Under the pieces are notes generated by a model, which searched no databases, was not told the origin of the DNA, and saw nothing but the letters and a program-made list of their open reading frames with translations. From contig CABRXX010000021.1 in assembly GCA_902475025.1 (NCBI GenBank), positions 1 through 38,912 of the forward strand: DNA of 38,912 nt. The letters run 5' to 3'. Positions 6,763-14,932 of the stretch are shown piece after piece. The DNA is from Merdiplasma sp905207905 (lineage in GTDB: Bacteria; Bacillota; Clostridia; Lachnospirales; Lachnospiraceae). The translations under genes were made by a program, and so were the position numbers. Position 1 is the first letter of the stretch. Every line of letters begins with the position of its first letter.

Positions 6763-8646
6763 TTGAAGGAGCTGGGAAGGGTAAGCTATACCAAGGAGGA
6801 ATTGTCCAGACGGGTGAAGGTGCCTGCTATCGTGGAGCAGGATCTGAAGCGGATCATCAGTGACCGGCTGGAGCAGTGCGGACTGTATTTCCGGGTGTTT
6901 TCCCGGATTAAGACTGCCACCTCCATGGCACATAAATTTGAACTGAAAGACTATGGGGACGGAAGAAAATTGCAGGATCTTATCGGGGTTCGCATTAACC
7001 TTTATTTTGACGATGATGTGGATATCTGTCAGCATATTATGGAGCATACGTTTGATGTGATTGATTGGTCCACCTCCGAGCGCAGCGAGGAGGAGTTTAA
7101 GCCAACAAAGCTAAACGGAGTATTCCGGCTGCCGGAATATCTGAAAAATCAGATTTCTTCTGATACCTGGGAGATGTACATAGACGATACTTTTGAGGTA
7201 CAGATCAAGACCATTTTCTTTGAGGGCTGGCATGAGATCGAGCATGACATGCGCTATAAGGGAGAGGAGCTGTGGAAGGATTACAAAGGATTTTCCAGAT
7301 ATTTTAACAGTATTTTGGCAACGTTGGAGCTGTGTGATAAATCCATGGTGACCCTGTTCGAGGATCTGGGGCATGCGCTTTATAAATCTGGTCGCTGGAG
7401 CGATATGATCAAAGCCCATTTCAGGCTGAAGCTGGAGGATACGGTGATGTATCCGGAGGTGGAGCAGCTGTTAAACGGAGATCTGGAACAAGTGGAGAAT
7501 CTGGCGAAGCGGATCTATAAGACCAGCAAGGAGACTCTGGTGGATCAGCTCCTGAAGCGGAGCAGGAAGATTCCCATTAATGTGAATACCATCGTCGCTC
7601 TGCTTAATGACAGCCAGTTTCATGACGGCAGGCTTACAGCCATTTTTAAAGCCAGGGATGTATACAATGACGGCCGGGAGGAGAGTTTGGCGGAGTCCAG
7701 GCATTATGAGCTTCGGCCTCTTACCAGACATCCGGTGTTCCAGATGCGCACCCAGGTGGATGGAAGCCGGCTGCGCACAGAGGAAGTTACGCCGCAGTTG
7801 ATTTTTGAATGCTCCGCAGAGTGGATCTATCGGTGGATTGTTCAGAAATATGGAGATCTGTTCGCGGATATGCCCCATGAGATTACTACCTACCAGGAAC
7901 ACATTCTGGGTTACCATGCGGCGGTAGATTATCAGAAGGAGAAAGGCAGGATGACGATGCAGGTGCGCCACATAGATCCGGAGATCGGAGGCCGTATCTG
8001 GTATTCAGAAGCCTCTCTGGAGGTGGATAGAAGGCAGCGGGTGATTCTGCGGGTGAACAATGGTTTTGCAGAGCCGGAGCGGGATGATGGCGCTGTAAAG
8101 GAACGGGCCGGGATCTTCTTTAGTTATCCGGGATATTACAAGAGTATTGTGGATAATGTGGGAGTTTACAATGGAATTGACTGCTTAAACCGTCGCCGTA
8201 TCCTTCGCAGGGAGCAGATCCAGACTTTCAATCAGGCCATCGACGATCCGGGCAGACTGTTTCCCATTGTGCTCATTGTTTCCAGGGAGACAGAGGATGG
8301 GCTGATGGATGAGGACTGGCTGGGGCAGTTTCGGGTATCGGATTTTACCAGAACCGTATGGCGCTATGCCCATGTGTTCACCTGCTATGAGAGTGTGGGC
8401 CGGGAGCTTCTGGAGACGGCAGGCATCGGAGGACGCCAGCAGGACGATGTGCCCAGGCTCTATATTTTGTGGCCTGACGGCCCGGTGGATGATTACGGTC
8501 CGGAGGATGTGATAAACTGCAGTTTCGGACGCCATCTGGAGGCCAGGGGAGACGCCAGGACCTACGATATCGTCAAGGGCGGCCAGGCCTTTTATCATAA
8601 GATCGTGACTGATCTAAGAGACTGGAATGTATCTGCAAAGATGTGA
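6763..8646 (+). CDS. RelA/SpoT-type nucleotidyltransferase with large C-terminal region
   Basis: The first 200 residues form a (p)ppGpp-synthetase-type domain: R48-K50-S54-K58 in SRIKTATSMAHKF, D72 in LQDLIGVRI (metal ligand), E145 in FEVQIKT and the GWHEIEHDMRYK block. All residues expected for pyrophosphate transfer are present. There is no HD hydrolase, TGS or ACT domain, so it is not a housekeeping Rel. The remaining ~430 residues start with a helical stretch (about 195-270), then two mixed regions. The final ~150 residues (SYPGYYKSIVDNVG, LFPIVLIVS, YAHVFTCYESVGRELLE) have the look of a separate conserved domain that I cannot name. The start is TTG 6763 behind AGAGGTG. The acceptor could be GDP/GTP, adenine nucleotides or tRNA; the sequence does not say which. 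Confidence 0.8.
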   Translation: MKELGRVSYTKEELSRRVKVPAIVEQDLKRIISDRLEQCGLYFRVFSRIKTATSMAHKFELKDYGDGRKLQDLIGVRINLYFDDDVDICQHIMEHTFDVIDWSTSERSEEEFKPTKLNGVFRLPEYLKNQISSDTWEMYIDDTFEVQIKTIFFEGWHEIEHDMRYKGEELWKDYKGFSRYFNSILATLELCDKSMVTLFEDLGHALYKSGRWSDMIKAHFRLKLEDTVMYPEVEQLLNGDLEQVENLAKRIYKTSKETLVDQLLKRSRKIPINVNTIVALLNDSQFHDGRLTAIFKARDVYNDGREESLAESRHYELRPLTRHPVFQMRTQVDGSRLRTEEVTPQLIFECSAEWIYRWIVQKYGDLFADMPHEITTYQEHILGYHAAVDYQKEKGRMTMQVRHIDPEIGGRIWYSEASLEVDRRQRVILRVNNGFAEPERDDGAVKERAGIFFSYPGYYKSIVDNVGVYNGIDCLNRRRILRREQIQTFNQAIDDPGRLFPIVLIVSRETEDGLMDEDWLGQFRVSDFTRTVWRYAHVFTCYESVGRELLETAGIGGRQQDDVPRLYILWPDGPVDDYGPEDVINCSFGRHLEARGDARTYDIVKGGQAFYHKIVTDLRDWNVSAKM

Positions 8647-8666
8647 GGCAGGAGGAAGGACTGCTG

Positions 8667-8695
8667 TTGTAACACAGATGCGGCAGACTTATAAA
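8667..8695 (+). promoter_or_regulatory. Sigma-A promoter for the two-component system
   Basis: TTGTAA (8667-8672) and TATAAA (8690-8695) are spaced by 17 bases, upstream of the response regulator start at 8739. Spacing and both boxes are good. Confidence 0.5.
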
Positions 8696-8738
8696 AAACA
8701 GGCTTCACAATGAATTTTAACAATAAGGCGGTGATACG

Positions 8739-9443
8739 ATGATACGTCTGGCGATCGTGGAGGATGAGGATGCCTTTGCCGTACAGCTGAGTGATAATAT
8801 TGAGCGATATTCGGCGGAAAGCGGCACAGATCTTCAGGTGACACGGTACTGGGATGGAGATGAGATTGCAGAAAATTACCAGTGTGAGTTTGATATTATC
8901 CTGATGGACATTCAGATGCGGTTTATGGATGGTATGACTGCTGCGGAGAAGATCCGGGAGCGGGATCAGAATGTGATCATTGTATTTATTACGAACCGGG
9001 TGGATTATGCCATTCGGGGGTATGATGTGGATGCTCTGGATTATATTGTAAAACCCATCGAGTATTTTTCCTTTTCCAAAAAGCTGGAGCGGGCGATTGA
9101 CCGGGTTCGCGCCAGGGAGGGAAACACAGTGACTCTGCAGCTTCCCGGAGGTTTTGTGAGACTGCAGACCAATGATATTTATTATGTGGAGAGCGAAGGC
9201 CATACTCTTACCTATTATACTGGGGAGGCGGCTCACCGGCTGAGGGCCCGCATCGCGGATGCGGAGGCAATGTTGGCGCCCTACGGCTTTTTCCGGTGCA
9301 ACAAAGGGCTGTTGGTAAACCTCCGTCATGTGAAAGGGGTCCAGGACAACTGTTGTTTGGTGAAGGGACAGCTGCTGGTGATCAGCAGGGGAAAGAAGAA
9401 TGAATTTATGGCGGCATTAGCCAATTACATAGGAGAGAGGTAG
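8739..9443 (+). CDS. LytTR-family response regulator
   Basis: The product has 234 residues. A receiver domain (1-120) carries the acidic pocket EDED and the phospho-acceptor Asp57 in IILMDIQMRFMDG, with the conserved lysine in DYIVKPI. A LytTR DNA-binding domain (about 130-234) includes DIYYVESEGHTLTYYT and FFRCNKGLLVNLRHVKGV. LytTR regulators bind paired direct repeats about 21 bases apart. The start ATG 8739 follows AAGGCGGTGAT. It is five bases upstream of its kinase, and the next operon, starting at 11004, is the obvious candidate target because a 21-bp-spaced repeat lies in front of its promoter. Confidence 0.93.
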   Translation: MIRLAIVEDEDAFAVQLSDNIERYSAESGTDLQVTRYWDGDEIAENYQCEFDIILMDIQMRFMDGMTAAEKIRERDQNVIIVFITNRVDYAIRGYDVDALDYIVKPIEYFSFSKKLERAIDRVRAREGNTVTLQLPGGFVRLQTNDIYYVESEGHTLTYYTGEAAHRLRARIADAEAMLAPYGFFRCNKGLLVNLRHVKGVQDNCCLVKGQLLVISRGKKNEFMAALANYIGER

Positions 9444-9448
9444 GGAAT

Positions 9449-10741
9449 ATGCAGGACATTCCCAGAATATATACAGCGCTGGCAGAGTGCATGGCTGCGA
9501 TTGTCAGCACCATTGCCCTCAGTGACAGAAGAATAAACGGGGATATGCTGTGGAAAACTGGCTTGTTTGTGGTGATACAGTGTGTTTTTCTGGTGGGGAC
9601 AGACAACGTCCCTCTGGTATTGTGGCTGCCATGCATGATTGCAGCATTTTTTAACATGGCGTTTTACAAAAAGCTCACTTCCAGGCAGAACTGGATCGTA
9701 GTATTTTACTATACGCTTCATGATTTTCTGATCGCAGAGCTTTTGGCTTCCCTGGAATGGCAGCTGGAGTTTTTCTTTTTAGGTGCCAGAGAGGCGCACA
9801 TTGCCGTGAGGGGCGCGCTGGTTTTGCTGATTTATAGTGCGGTGCTAGGTGCTATGGTGTGGATTACACAAAAGATTACCTTTTTTCAGCGCACTTGGGA
9901 GATTACGGTTCAGGAGCTGGCTACTGTCTGCGGGATCGTGCTCTTTGCCTTTGGAATGGGAAATCTTAGCTTTCTGTTTCCCTGGACACCTTTTACCAGC
10001 TCTAACCCCAGGGATATCTTCATTATTCGAACGCTGGTGGATGGAGGAGGACTTGCGGTTCTCTACGCTTATCAGAGTCGGATCAATTCCCTGTATGCAA
10101 AACAGGAACTGATTAAGATGAATGCCTTGGTGGCATCCAGGTATGAGCAGTACCGGAATTACCAGAAAGGGATCGAACTGGTGAATATCAAGTATCATGA
10201 TCTGAAGCATCAGATCATTGGTCTGCGGGGAGAGACGGATTCTGTTCGGAGGGAGGAGTGGATCAACCGGATGGAAGAAGAACTTCAGGAGTTTCGTCCG
10301 GAGCAGCAGACCGGAAGTCCGGTGCTGGATACGCTGCTGATGGGAAAATCCCTGGATTTTCGGAAGAATCAGATCCAGTTTACCTGTGTAGTGGATGGTA
10401 GTCTGTTAAGTCAGCTGTTTGTCACAGATATTTGTTCTATTTTTGGAAATGGTTTGGACAATGCCATTGAGGCGGTTTCTTTGATTGAAGAGCCATCCAG
10501 GCGGATGATCCATATGACAGTGACGGAGAAGAACGGTTTCCTTCTGATCATGATCGTCAATACCTGTCAGGCAGAGCTTCAGGTGAAGCGAGGAATGCCT
10601 GTGACCACAAAAAAGAATCCCAGTGAGCATGGGTATGGAATACGCAGTATTCAGCTGGCGGCGGAAAAATACGGGGGAACGGTTACTTGGACTGTGAAAA
10701 ATGAGATGTTTGAGCTGAAGGTGCTGATTCCAAGACAATAG
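9449..10741 (+). CDS. GHKL-family sensor histidine kinase (AgrC/VirS-like)
   Basis: The 430-residue kinase has an N-terminal membrane sensor of about six hydrophobic segments in the first 210 residues, a coiled linker, then a GHKL catalytic part. The probable phospho-acceptor is His250 in KYHDLKHQ, with an N box FGNGLDNAIEAV and a G box HGYGIRSIQLAAEKYGG. This architecture is the usual partner of LytTR regulators and often senses peptides or wall and membrane signals; the ligand here is unknown. The start ATG 9449 follows GGAGAGAGGTAGGG, five bases after the regulator. Confidence 0.9.
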   Translation: MQDIPRIYTALAECMAAIVSTIALSDRRINGDMLWKTGLFVVIQCVFLVGTDNVPLVLWLPCMIAAFFNMAFYKKLTSRQNWIVVFYYTLHDFLIAELLASLEWQLEFFFLGAREAHIAVRGALVLLIYSAVLGAMVWITQKITFFQRTWEITVQELATVCGIVLFAFGMGNLSFLFPWTPFTSSNPRDIFIIRTLVDGGGLAVLYAYQSRINSLYAKQELIKMNALVASRYEQYRNYQKGIELVNIKYHDLKHQIIGLRGETDSVRREEWINRMEEELQEFRPEQQTGSPVLDTLLMGKSLDFRKNQIQFTCVVDGSLLSQLFVTDICSIFGNGLDNAIEAVSLIEEPSRRMIHMTVTEKNGFLLIMIVNTCQAELQVKRGMPVTTKKNPSEHGYGIRSIQLAAEKYGGTVTWTVKNEMFELKVLIPRQ

Positions 10742-10826
10742 GCGGAACATCCGGGGAAAACAGTAGTTTAGGGCAGAATGCTTCCGAAGCTGCGAGACCA
10801 CAGCAGTGGATGGGGAAATAAGAAGT

Positions 10827-10862
10827 GCAGGTTGGGACGGATTTGTGACAGTTTGCGTCACA
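10827..10862 (+). promoter_or_regulatory. Candidate LytTR binding site in front of the GH3 operon
   Basis: GCAGGTTGGGAC (10827-10838) and ACAGTTTGCGTC (10848-10859) match at 8 of 12 positions and are exactly 21 bases apart, the arrangement known for LytTR operators; the second copy begins ACAGTT as in AgrA sites. The pair ends next to the -35 position, as expected for an activator. A perfect dyad TGTGAC (10844-10849) / GTCACA (10857-10862) overlaps the second copy and could serve another regulator. Confidence 0.45.
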
Positions 10863-10863
10863 G

Positions 10864-10892
10864 GTCCGTTTTTTGGTTTTTTCTTATATAAT
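10864..10892 (+). promoter_or_regulatory. Activator-dependent promoter of the GH3 operon
   Basis: A perfect -10 TATAAT lies at 10887-10892. The matching -35 position (10864-10869, GTCCGT) is poor, which fits a promoter needing an activator at the repeat just upstream. Transcription would start near 10899, giving a leader of about 105 bases. Confidence 0.5.
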
Positions 10893-10909
10893 AGAAGACA
10901 AAGAAAAGC

Positions 10910-10949
10910 GCTGCTGCAAAATCTGTGGGGATCTGAATTTTGCAGCAGC
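10910..10949 (+). repeat. Leader hairpin of the first GH3 gene
   Basis: GCTGCTGCAAAAT (10910-10922) pairs perfectly with ATTTTGCAGCAGC (10937-10949) around a 14-base loop. No T-run follows, so it is not a simple terminator. The arms resemble those of a second hairpin upstream of the gene at 14300. Confidence 0.7.
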
Positions 10950-11003
10950 CTTTGGCGGGAACCATTGGAAAAGAGTTCCCCCGAAAATGAAAGGAGGAAG
11001 TGT

Positions 11004-14000
11004 ATGAAACACAAAAAGCAATTATTAAAACTGGAAGCTCTGGCCATGGCTGGAGTAATTTCCCTTAGCAGCGCGGTCCCGGCGCTGGCGGAGGGAACAG
11101 AAAAGCTCTATACCTCAGCGTATGGCAGCAAACAGGAAGCAATTCAGGCAGGCCTGGATTTGAATGAGAAGATTTCAGAGGAAGGTATGATCCTTTTTAA
11201 GAATGTGGAAGGAACCCTGCCTCTGGCTGAAGGAGCTAAGGTGACTCTGTTAGGTTATTCTGCTCTTCATCCCAGTGCAGGCGGAAGCCATAATGTGGCA
11301 GATGCTTCCGGCGGTGTGGCCATCGCACAGTCTACTGTAGTTTCCAGCTTGGAGGCAGCAGGCTTTTCCCTGAACCAGCACGTGCTGGACTGCTATACCA
11401 AATGGGAGGGCGAGGTAGTGCCGGGAACGGAAGAGGAAGAGACGCCCACCATGAAGACCACAGACCTTCTGGTAGCTGAGGATTTTGCAGCAGCTTCTGA
11501 GAGCGAGGAGTGGAAGGCATCTCTGGAGGAGTACAGCGATGCGGCTCTGGTAGTGCTCAACGGAGGTACCGGAGAGATCGGACCGGAGGGAAGAGTGCAT
11601 TCCCTGCAGCTGGATCAGGTACAGTTTGATCTGATCGACTATGCGGCAGCGAACTTTGACAAGGTAGTAGTTCTGGTAAACAGCTGTATTCCGCTGGAGA
11701 TCAAAGCAATCCAGGAAAATGAGGCAGTGGACGCTATCTTGAACATTGGAGAGGCAGGAGATAATGGATTCGATGCTCTGGGCAAGATCTTAAAGGGTGA
11801 AATCAGTCCCTCCGGAAGAACTGTAGATACTTGGGCAGCAGATTTCACCAAGAATCCTTCCTATGTGAATTTTAACACCAGAGTGAATGAGATGGCACAG
11901 GGCGAGGACGGAAACGGCACCCTTACCGGATACACTCAGTACAGTGTGGACGGAGAGCTGGTAAACACCTGGTCCGTAGGCTATGAGGAAGGCATCTATG
12001 TGGGATATCGTTATTATGAGACCCGCAGCTTTGAGGAGAATAAAAAAGAAGGTGCAGAGACCGATGCATGGTGGAATGAGAACGTGACCTATCCCTTCGG
12101 ATATGGAATGTCCTATACCAGCTTTGACTGGGAAGTGGCTCCGGCTACTGAGGAAGGTGCGGCTATCACCAAGGACGATCAGCTGGTATTTGACGTTACC
12201 GTTACCAACACCGGCGACTATGCAGGAAAAGATGTGGTTCAGCTGTACTACACTGCACCCTACGGCACAGAAGAAACCGGAAATGAGACTGTGATCGAGA
12301 AGTCCTATGTGGTTCTTGGAGACTATGCCAAGACCGATGTGCTTCAGCCCGGCGAGAGCCAGACGGTTCAGGTGGCTGTTGACGCAGCAGACATGGCTTC
12401 CTATGACAATGTGACTGATAAGACTTATGTGCTGGATGCAGGAACCTACAATGTAAAGATCGCAGACAGTGCGCACTACGGTCTCAGCGACAAAGAGGCT
12501 GATTTCGATTATACCGTAGAAGAGAAGGCTTTCTGCAATGAGGCAGTGACCGGAGCCGAGATCACCAACGCTCTGGACGATGTGACAGAAGGATTTGCTT
12601 CCGAGGGTTATACTGCTCTTTCCAGAAGTGACTTTGCAGGTACCATGCCGGACGGTTTTGAGGCTGTAAAAGAGATCTCCGCAGAGGAGTACGCTACCTG
12701 GGCATATGATGATGCAGCATACAATGCTCTGTATGACGCAGAAACCGTTGGCACTCCGGTATACGAGGAGGATGCAGCAAATCGTACTTCTGAGAAATAT
12801 TCTATACAGCTTGCGGATCTTATCGGCGCAGAGCCGGACGATCCCAGATATCAGGAGCTGGTAGAGCAGCTGACTTTGGAAGAGCTGGTAACTATGGTAA
12901 ATATGGGCGGTTTCCACTCTGAGGGCATCCCCTACATCGGAAAGCCCTACTCCAGAGATACGGACGGACCGAAAGGCTGGACCGGAAACTACACAGATAC
13001 CAACCATCGTTTCAATTATTTTGCAGCAGAGCCCATGATCGCTTCTACCTTTAATGAAGATCTGATGTATGAGATGGGCGTGGTGATCGGTGAACAGGGA
13101 CTGTGGGGCAACAGCACTACAGAGAGCGGTATGGTATACAGCTTTACCGGATGGTACGCTCCTGGAATGAATATTCATCGTTCACCCTTTGACAGCCGTT
13201 TCACAGAGTACTACTCTGAGGATCCGGTTCTGACCGGTAAGATTGCGACAGCAGTGAGCCAGGGCGCAAAATCCAAGGGCGCTTATATTACTCTGAAACA
13301 CTTTGCTTTCCACAATGATGGAGGCGGAGCGAACTCTTACCGCTGTGGCGTCATCGGCAGTGCTACTCCTATGGAGGGTCTGTCTGCATGGATGACCGAG
13401 CAGACTGCCCGTGAGGTTTATCTGAAAGGTTATCAGATGGCAGTGGAAGAAGGAGAAGCTACTTTTGCAATGGGCTCCTTCACCAGAATTGGTAAGACTT
13501 GGTGCGGCGGCAGCCATGCCATCAATAATGTGATCACCAGAGGTGAATGGGGATTTGACGGCGCTATCGTAACCGATATCGTACTGTACACTCCCTGTAA
13601 TGCTTACCAGCTGATCAAGTCCGGTGCAAACCTGATGCTGGACGCTCTGGTATACGGACTGGAAGGCGGCGTTTATCTGAACGCAGAAGATATTCTGGCC
13701 ATGGACGAAGACGCAAAGAACGTTACCATCTACTGCTTGCAGCAGGCTGTAAAGCAGGTGCTGTACATGGTGGCAAACAGCAATGCAATGCAGATCCCGG
13801 CCGGAGCCAAGGTGGTATACAAGGATACTGTGGAAGTAGACGATGAGGATGTGAAACTGGAGCTTGCAGAGGCAAAAGCCGGAGAAGAGTACACTTCTGT
13901 GGAAGTAGCTACCGCTGCCTTAAATACTCTTTATCCCTACTCTGAGATCGTTTATTCTGTAGACGGACTTCCGGAAGGCATGGAATTTGATGCAGAGGCA

Positions 14001-14114
14001 GGCGTATTGACTGGTATTCCGGCAGCAGCAGGAGAATACACCGTTACTCTGACTGCAGAGGCAGAAGGATATGAAGCAGCGTCCATTCAGCTTCCTTTGG
14101 TAGTTGCAGAATAA
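11004..14114 (+). CDS. Secreted GH3-family glycosidase, circularly permuted
   Basis: The 1036-residue product has a signal peptide (1-29, ending PALAEG). Domain order is reversed from canonical GH3: the alpha/beta sandwich comes first (about 45-350), then an Fn3-like domain (about 390-500), then the TIM barrel (about 605-920), and last an Ig-like domain of the He_PIG type (about 950-1036, YSVDGLPEGMEFD). The barrel keeps DTDGPKGW, SRFTEYYSEDP, LKHFAFHND and the nucleophile region GAIVTDIV, where Asp858 is the likely nucleophile. The acid/base region is unusual: Glu191 in TGEIGPEGR replaces the common GEGFD-type motif. GH3 enzymes remove beta-linked sugars from the non-reducing end; substrate is not evident. 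The start ATG 11004 follows AAGGAGG. An upstream in-frame ATG at 10806 is rejected. Confidence 0.9.
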   Translation: MKHKKQLLKLEALAMAGVISLSSAVPALAEGTEKLYTSAYGSKQEAIQAGLDLNEKISEEGMILFKNVEGTLPLAEGAKVTLLGYSALHPSAGGSHNVADASGGVAIAQSTVVSSLEAAGFSLNQHVLDCYTKWEGEVVPGTEEEETPTMKTTDLLVAEDFAAASESEEWKASLEEYSDAALVVLNGGTGEIGPEGRVHSLQLDQVQFDLIDYAAANFDKVVVLVNSCIPLEIKAIQENEAVDAILNIGEAGDNGFDALGKILKGEISPSGRTVDTWAADFTKNPSYVNFNTRVNEMAQGEDGNGTLTGYTQYSVDGELVNTWSVGYEEGIYVGYRYYETRSFEENKKEGAETDAWWNENVTYPFGYGMSYTSFDWEVAPATEEGAAITKDDQLVFDVTVTNTGDYAGKDVVQLYYTAPYGTEETGNETVIEKSYVVLGDYAKTDVLQPGESQTVQVAVDAADMASYDNVTDKTYVLDAGTYNVKIADSAHYGLSDKEADFDYTVEEKAFCNEAVTGAEITNALDDVTEGFASEGYTALSRSDFAGTMPDGFEAVKEISAEEYATWAYDDAAYNALYDAETVGTPVYEEDAANRTSEKYSIQLADLIGAEPDDPRYQELVEQLTLEELVTMVNMGGFHSEGIPYIGKPYSRDTDGPKGWTGNYTDTNHRFNYFAAEPMIASTFNEDLMYEMGVVIGEQGLWGNSTTESGMVYSFTGWYAPGMNIHRSPFDSRFTEYYSEDPVLTGKIATAVSQGAKSKGAYITLKHFAFHNDGGGANSYRCGVIGSATPMEGLSAWMTEQTAREVYLKGYQMAVEEGEATFAMGSFTRIGKTWCGGSHAINNVITRGEWGFDGAIVTDIVLYTPCNAYQLIKSGANLMLDALVYGLEGGVYLNAEDILAMDEDAKNVTIYCLQQAVKQVLYMVANSNAMQIPAGAKVVYKDTVEVDDEDVKLELAEAKAGEEYTSVEVATAALNTLYPYSEIVYSVDGLPEGMEFDAEAGVLTGIPAAAGEYTVTLTAEAEGYEAASIQLPLVVAE

Positions 14115-14126
14115 TTAAAGTATAAT
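14097..14126 (+). promoter_or_regulatory. Candidate promoter between the first GH3 gene and the CBM-like gene
   Basis: TTGGTA (14097-14102) is followed after 18 bases by a perfect TATAAT (14121-14126), just past the GH3 stop codon. Its distance to the next hairpin (about 20 bases) mirrors the first GH3 promoter and hairpin. Confidence 0.4.
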
Positions 14127-14146
14127 CAAAAGGACAAGACATCACA

Positions 14147-14226
14147 GGCTGTCGTAAAATAAGGACCAATGGGAGGGAATGCCAAAAAATGAGGATCCCC
14201 AAGGGGGCTTTGATTTTGCGGCAGCC
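14147..14226 (+). repeat. Leader hairpin of the CBM-like gene
   Basis: GGCTGTCGTAAAAT (14147-14160) pairs with ATTTTGCGGCAGCC (14213-14226) over 14 positions if two G-U pairs are allowed, which indicates folding in the + strand RNA. The ~50-base loop contains a small CCCC/GGGG hairpin. The arms resemble those at 10910-10949. Confidence 0.6.
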
Positions 14227-14299
14227 TCCCGTTCCTTGAAGGTAAAAGGAAGGGCAGTCTGTTAAAATTTAAAATTATAAAAATCAGGAGGATATGATC

Positions 14300-14914
14300 A
14301 TGAAAAAAATGAAACTTGCAGCAATGTTTGGTATGGCAGCAGTCATGGCAATGGGCACAGGAGCAGCTTTTGCTGAGGAAAAAGAAACCGAGGCAGCAGA
14401 GGGAAATGAGCAGGTGTTTGAGGCAGAGTATACAGAGTTAGAGGGTCTGGAAGGACTGGGGGTTTCCGGTTCTCCTTCCGGTATTGGTCTGGCAGCAGAA
14501 TCCGCTGAAGCCAGCAACGAGTTTTATTTGGGAAATCTTGGCGTAGACAGTCCGGTTACCTTTGTGATCACTTCTGACCAGGAGACAACGGCTACACTGA
14601 AGATCCGGGTTGGCTCCAACATTCTGGGAACCTGTGCTTGGAATCCGGAGAGCTATGTGATTACAGTGAACGGTGAGGCTGTGGAGTATGAGGAGTTTAC
14701 CACTGAGAACGGTGCAGATATGAACGATCAGCAGAACTTCAAGACCAAGAACATCGGAGAGATCCAGTTGGTGGAAGGAGAGAATGAGATCGTTCTGGTG
14801 GCAGGGGACAACACCTACCGCAGCAATATGCCCAGTGCGCCCTCTCTGGACTGCATTAAGCTGATCACAGACGCAGAGCTTTCCATGGAGGAGCTTGAGG
14901 AGAACATCGAATAA
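14300..14914 (+). CDS. Secreted stand-alone carbohydrate-binding-like protein
   Basis: The product has 204 residues with a signal peptide (1-25, ending AAFAEE) and an acidic linker. A single beta-rich domain (about 38-190) runs from VFEAEYTELEG to LVAGDNTYRSNMPSAPSLDCIKL. That opening Glu-Ala-Glu segment and the closing pattern (energy-rich beta strand, Asn-rich loop, hydrophobic-Asp-x-Ile-x-Leu) resemble CBM6/CBM35-like jelly-roll modules. No catalytic domain is attached. ATG 14300 is preferred because AGGAGG is then 8 bases upstream; ATG 14294 is too close. It lies between two GH3 genes, suggesting that it captures or presents the polysaccharide they attack. Family call is by pattern only. 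Confidence 0.65.
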   Translation: MKKMKLAAMFGMAAVMAMGTGAAFAEEKETEAAEGNEQVFEAEYTELEGLEGLGVSGSPSGIGLAAESAEASNEFYLGNLGVDSPVTFVITSDQETTATLKIRVGSNILGTCAWNPESYVITVNGEAVEYEEFTTENGADMNDQQNFKTKNIGEIQLVEGENEIVLVAGDNTYRSNMPSAPSLDCIKLITDAELSMEELEENIE

Positions 14915-14932
14915 TATACAGGAAGGTGCCTT

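Noticed and set aside
10844..10862. CRP/FNR-type site TGTGA...TCACA
   Set aside because: The half-sites are 9 rather than 6 bases apart, so it is not a CRP-type site; kept only as an unassigned dyad.
10806..11003. In-frame extension of the first GH3 gene back to ATG 10806
   Set aside because: The extension would translate through the operator, promoter and leader hairpin; ATG 11004 has AAGGAGG and opens a clean signal peptide.
11790..13178. 462-codon minus-strand open frame inside the first GH3 gene
   Set aside because: Antisense shadow of a GH3 coding region with clear motifs; composition is not protein-like.
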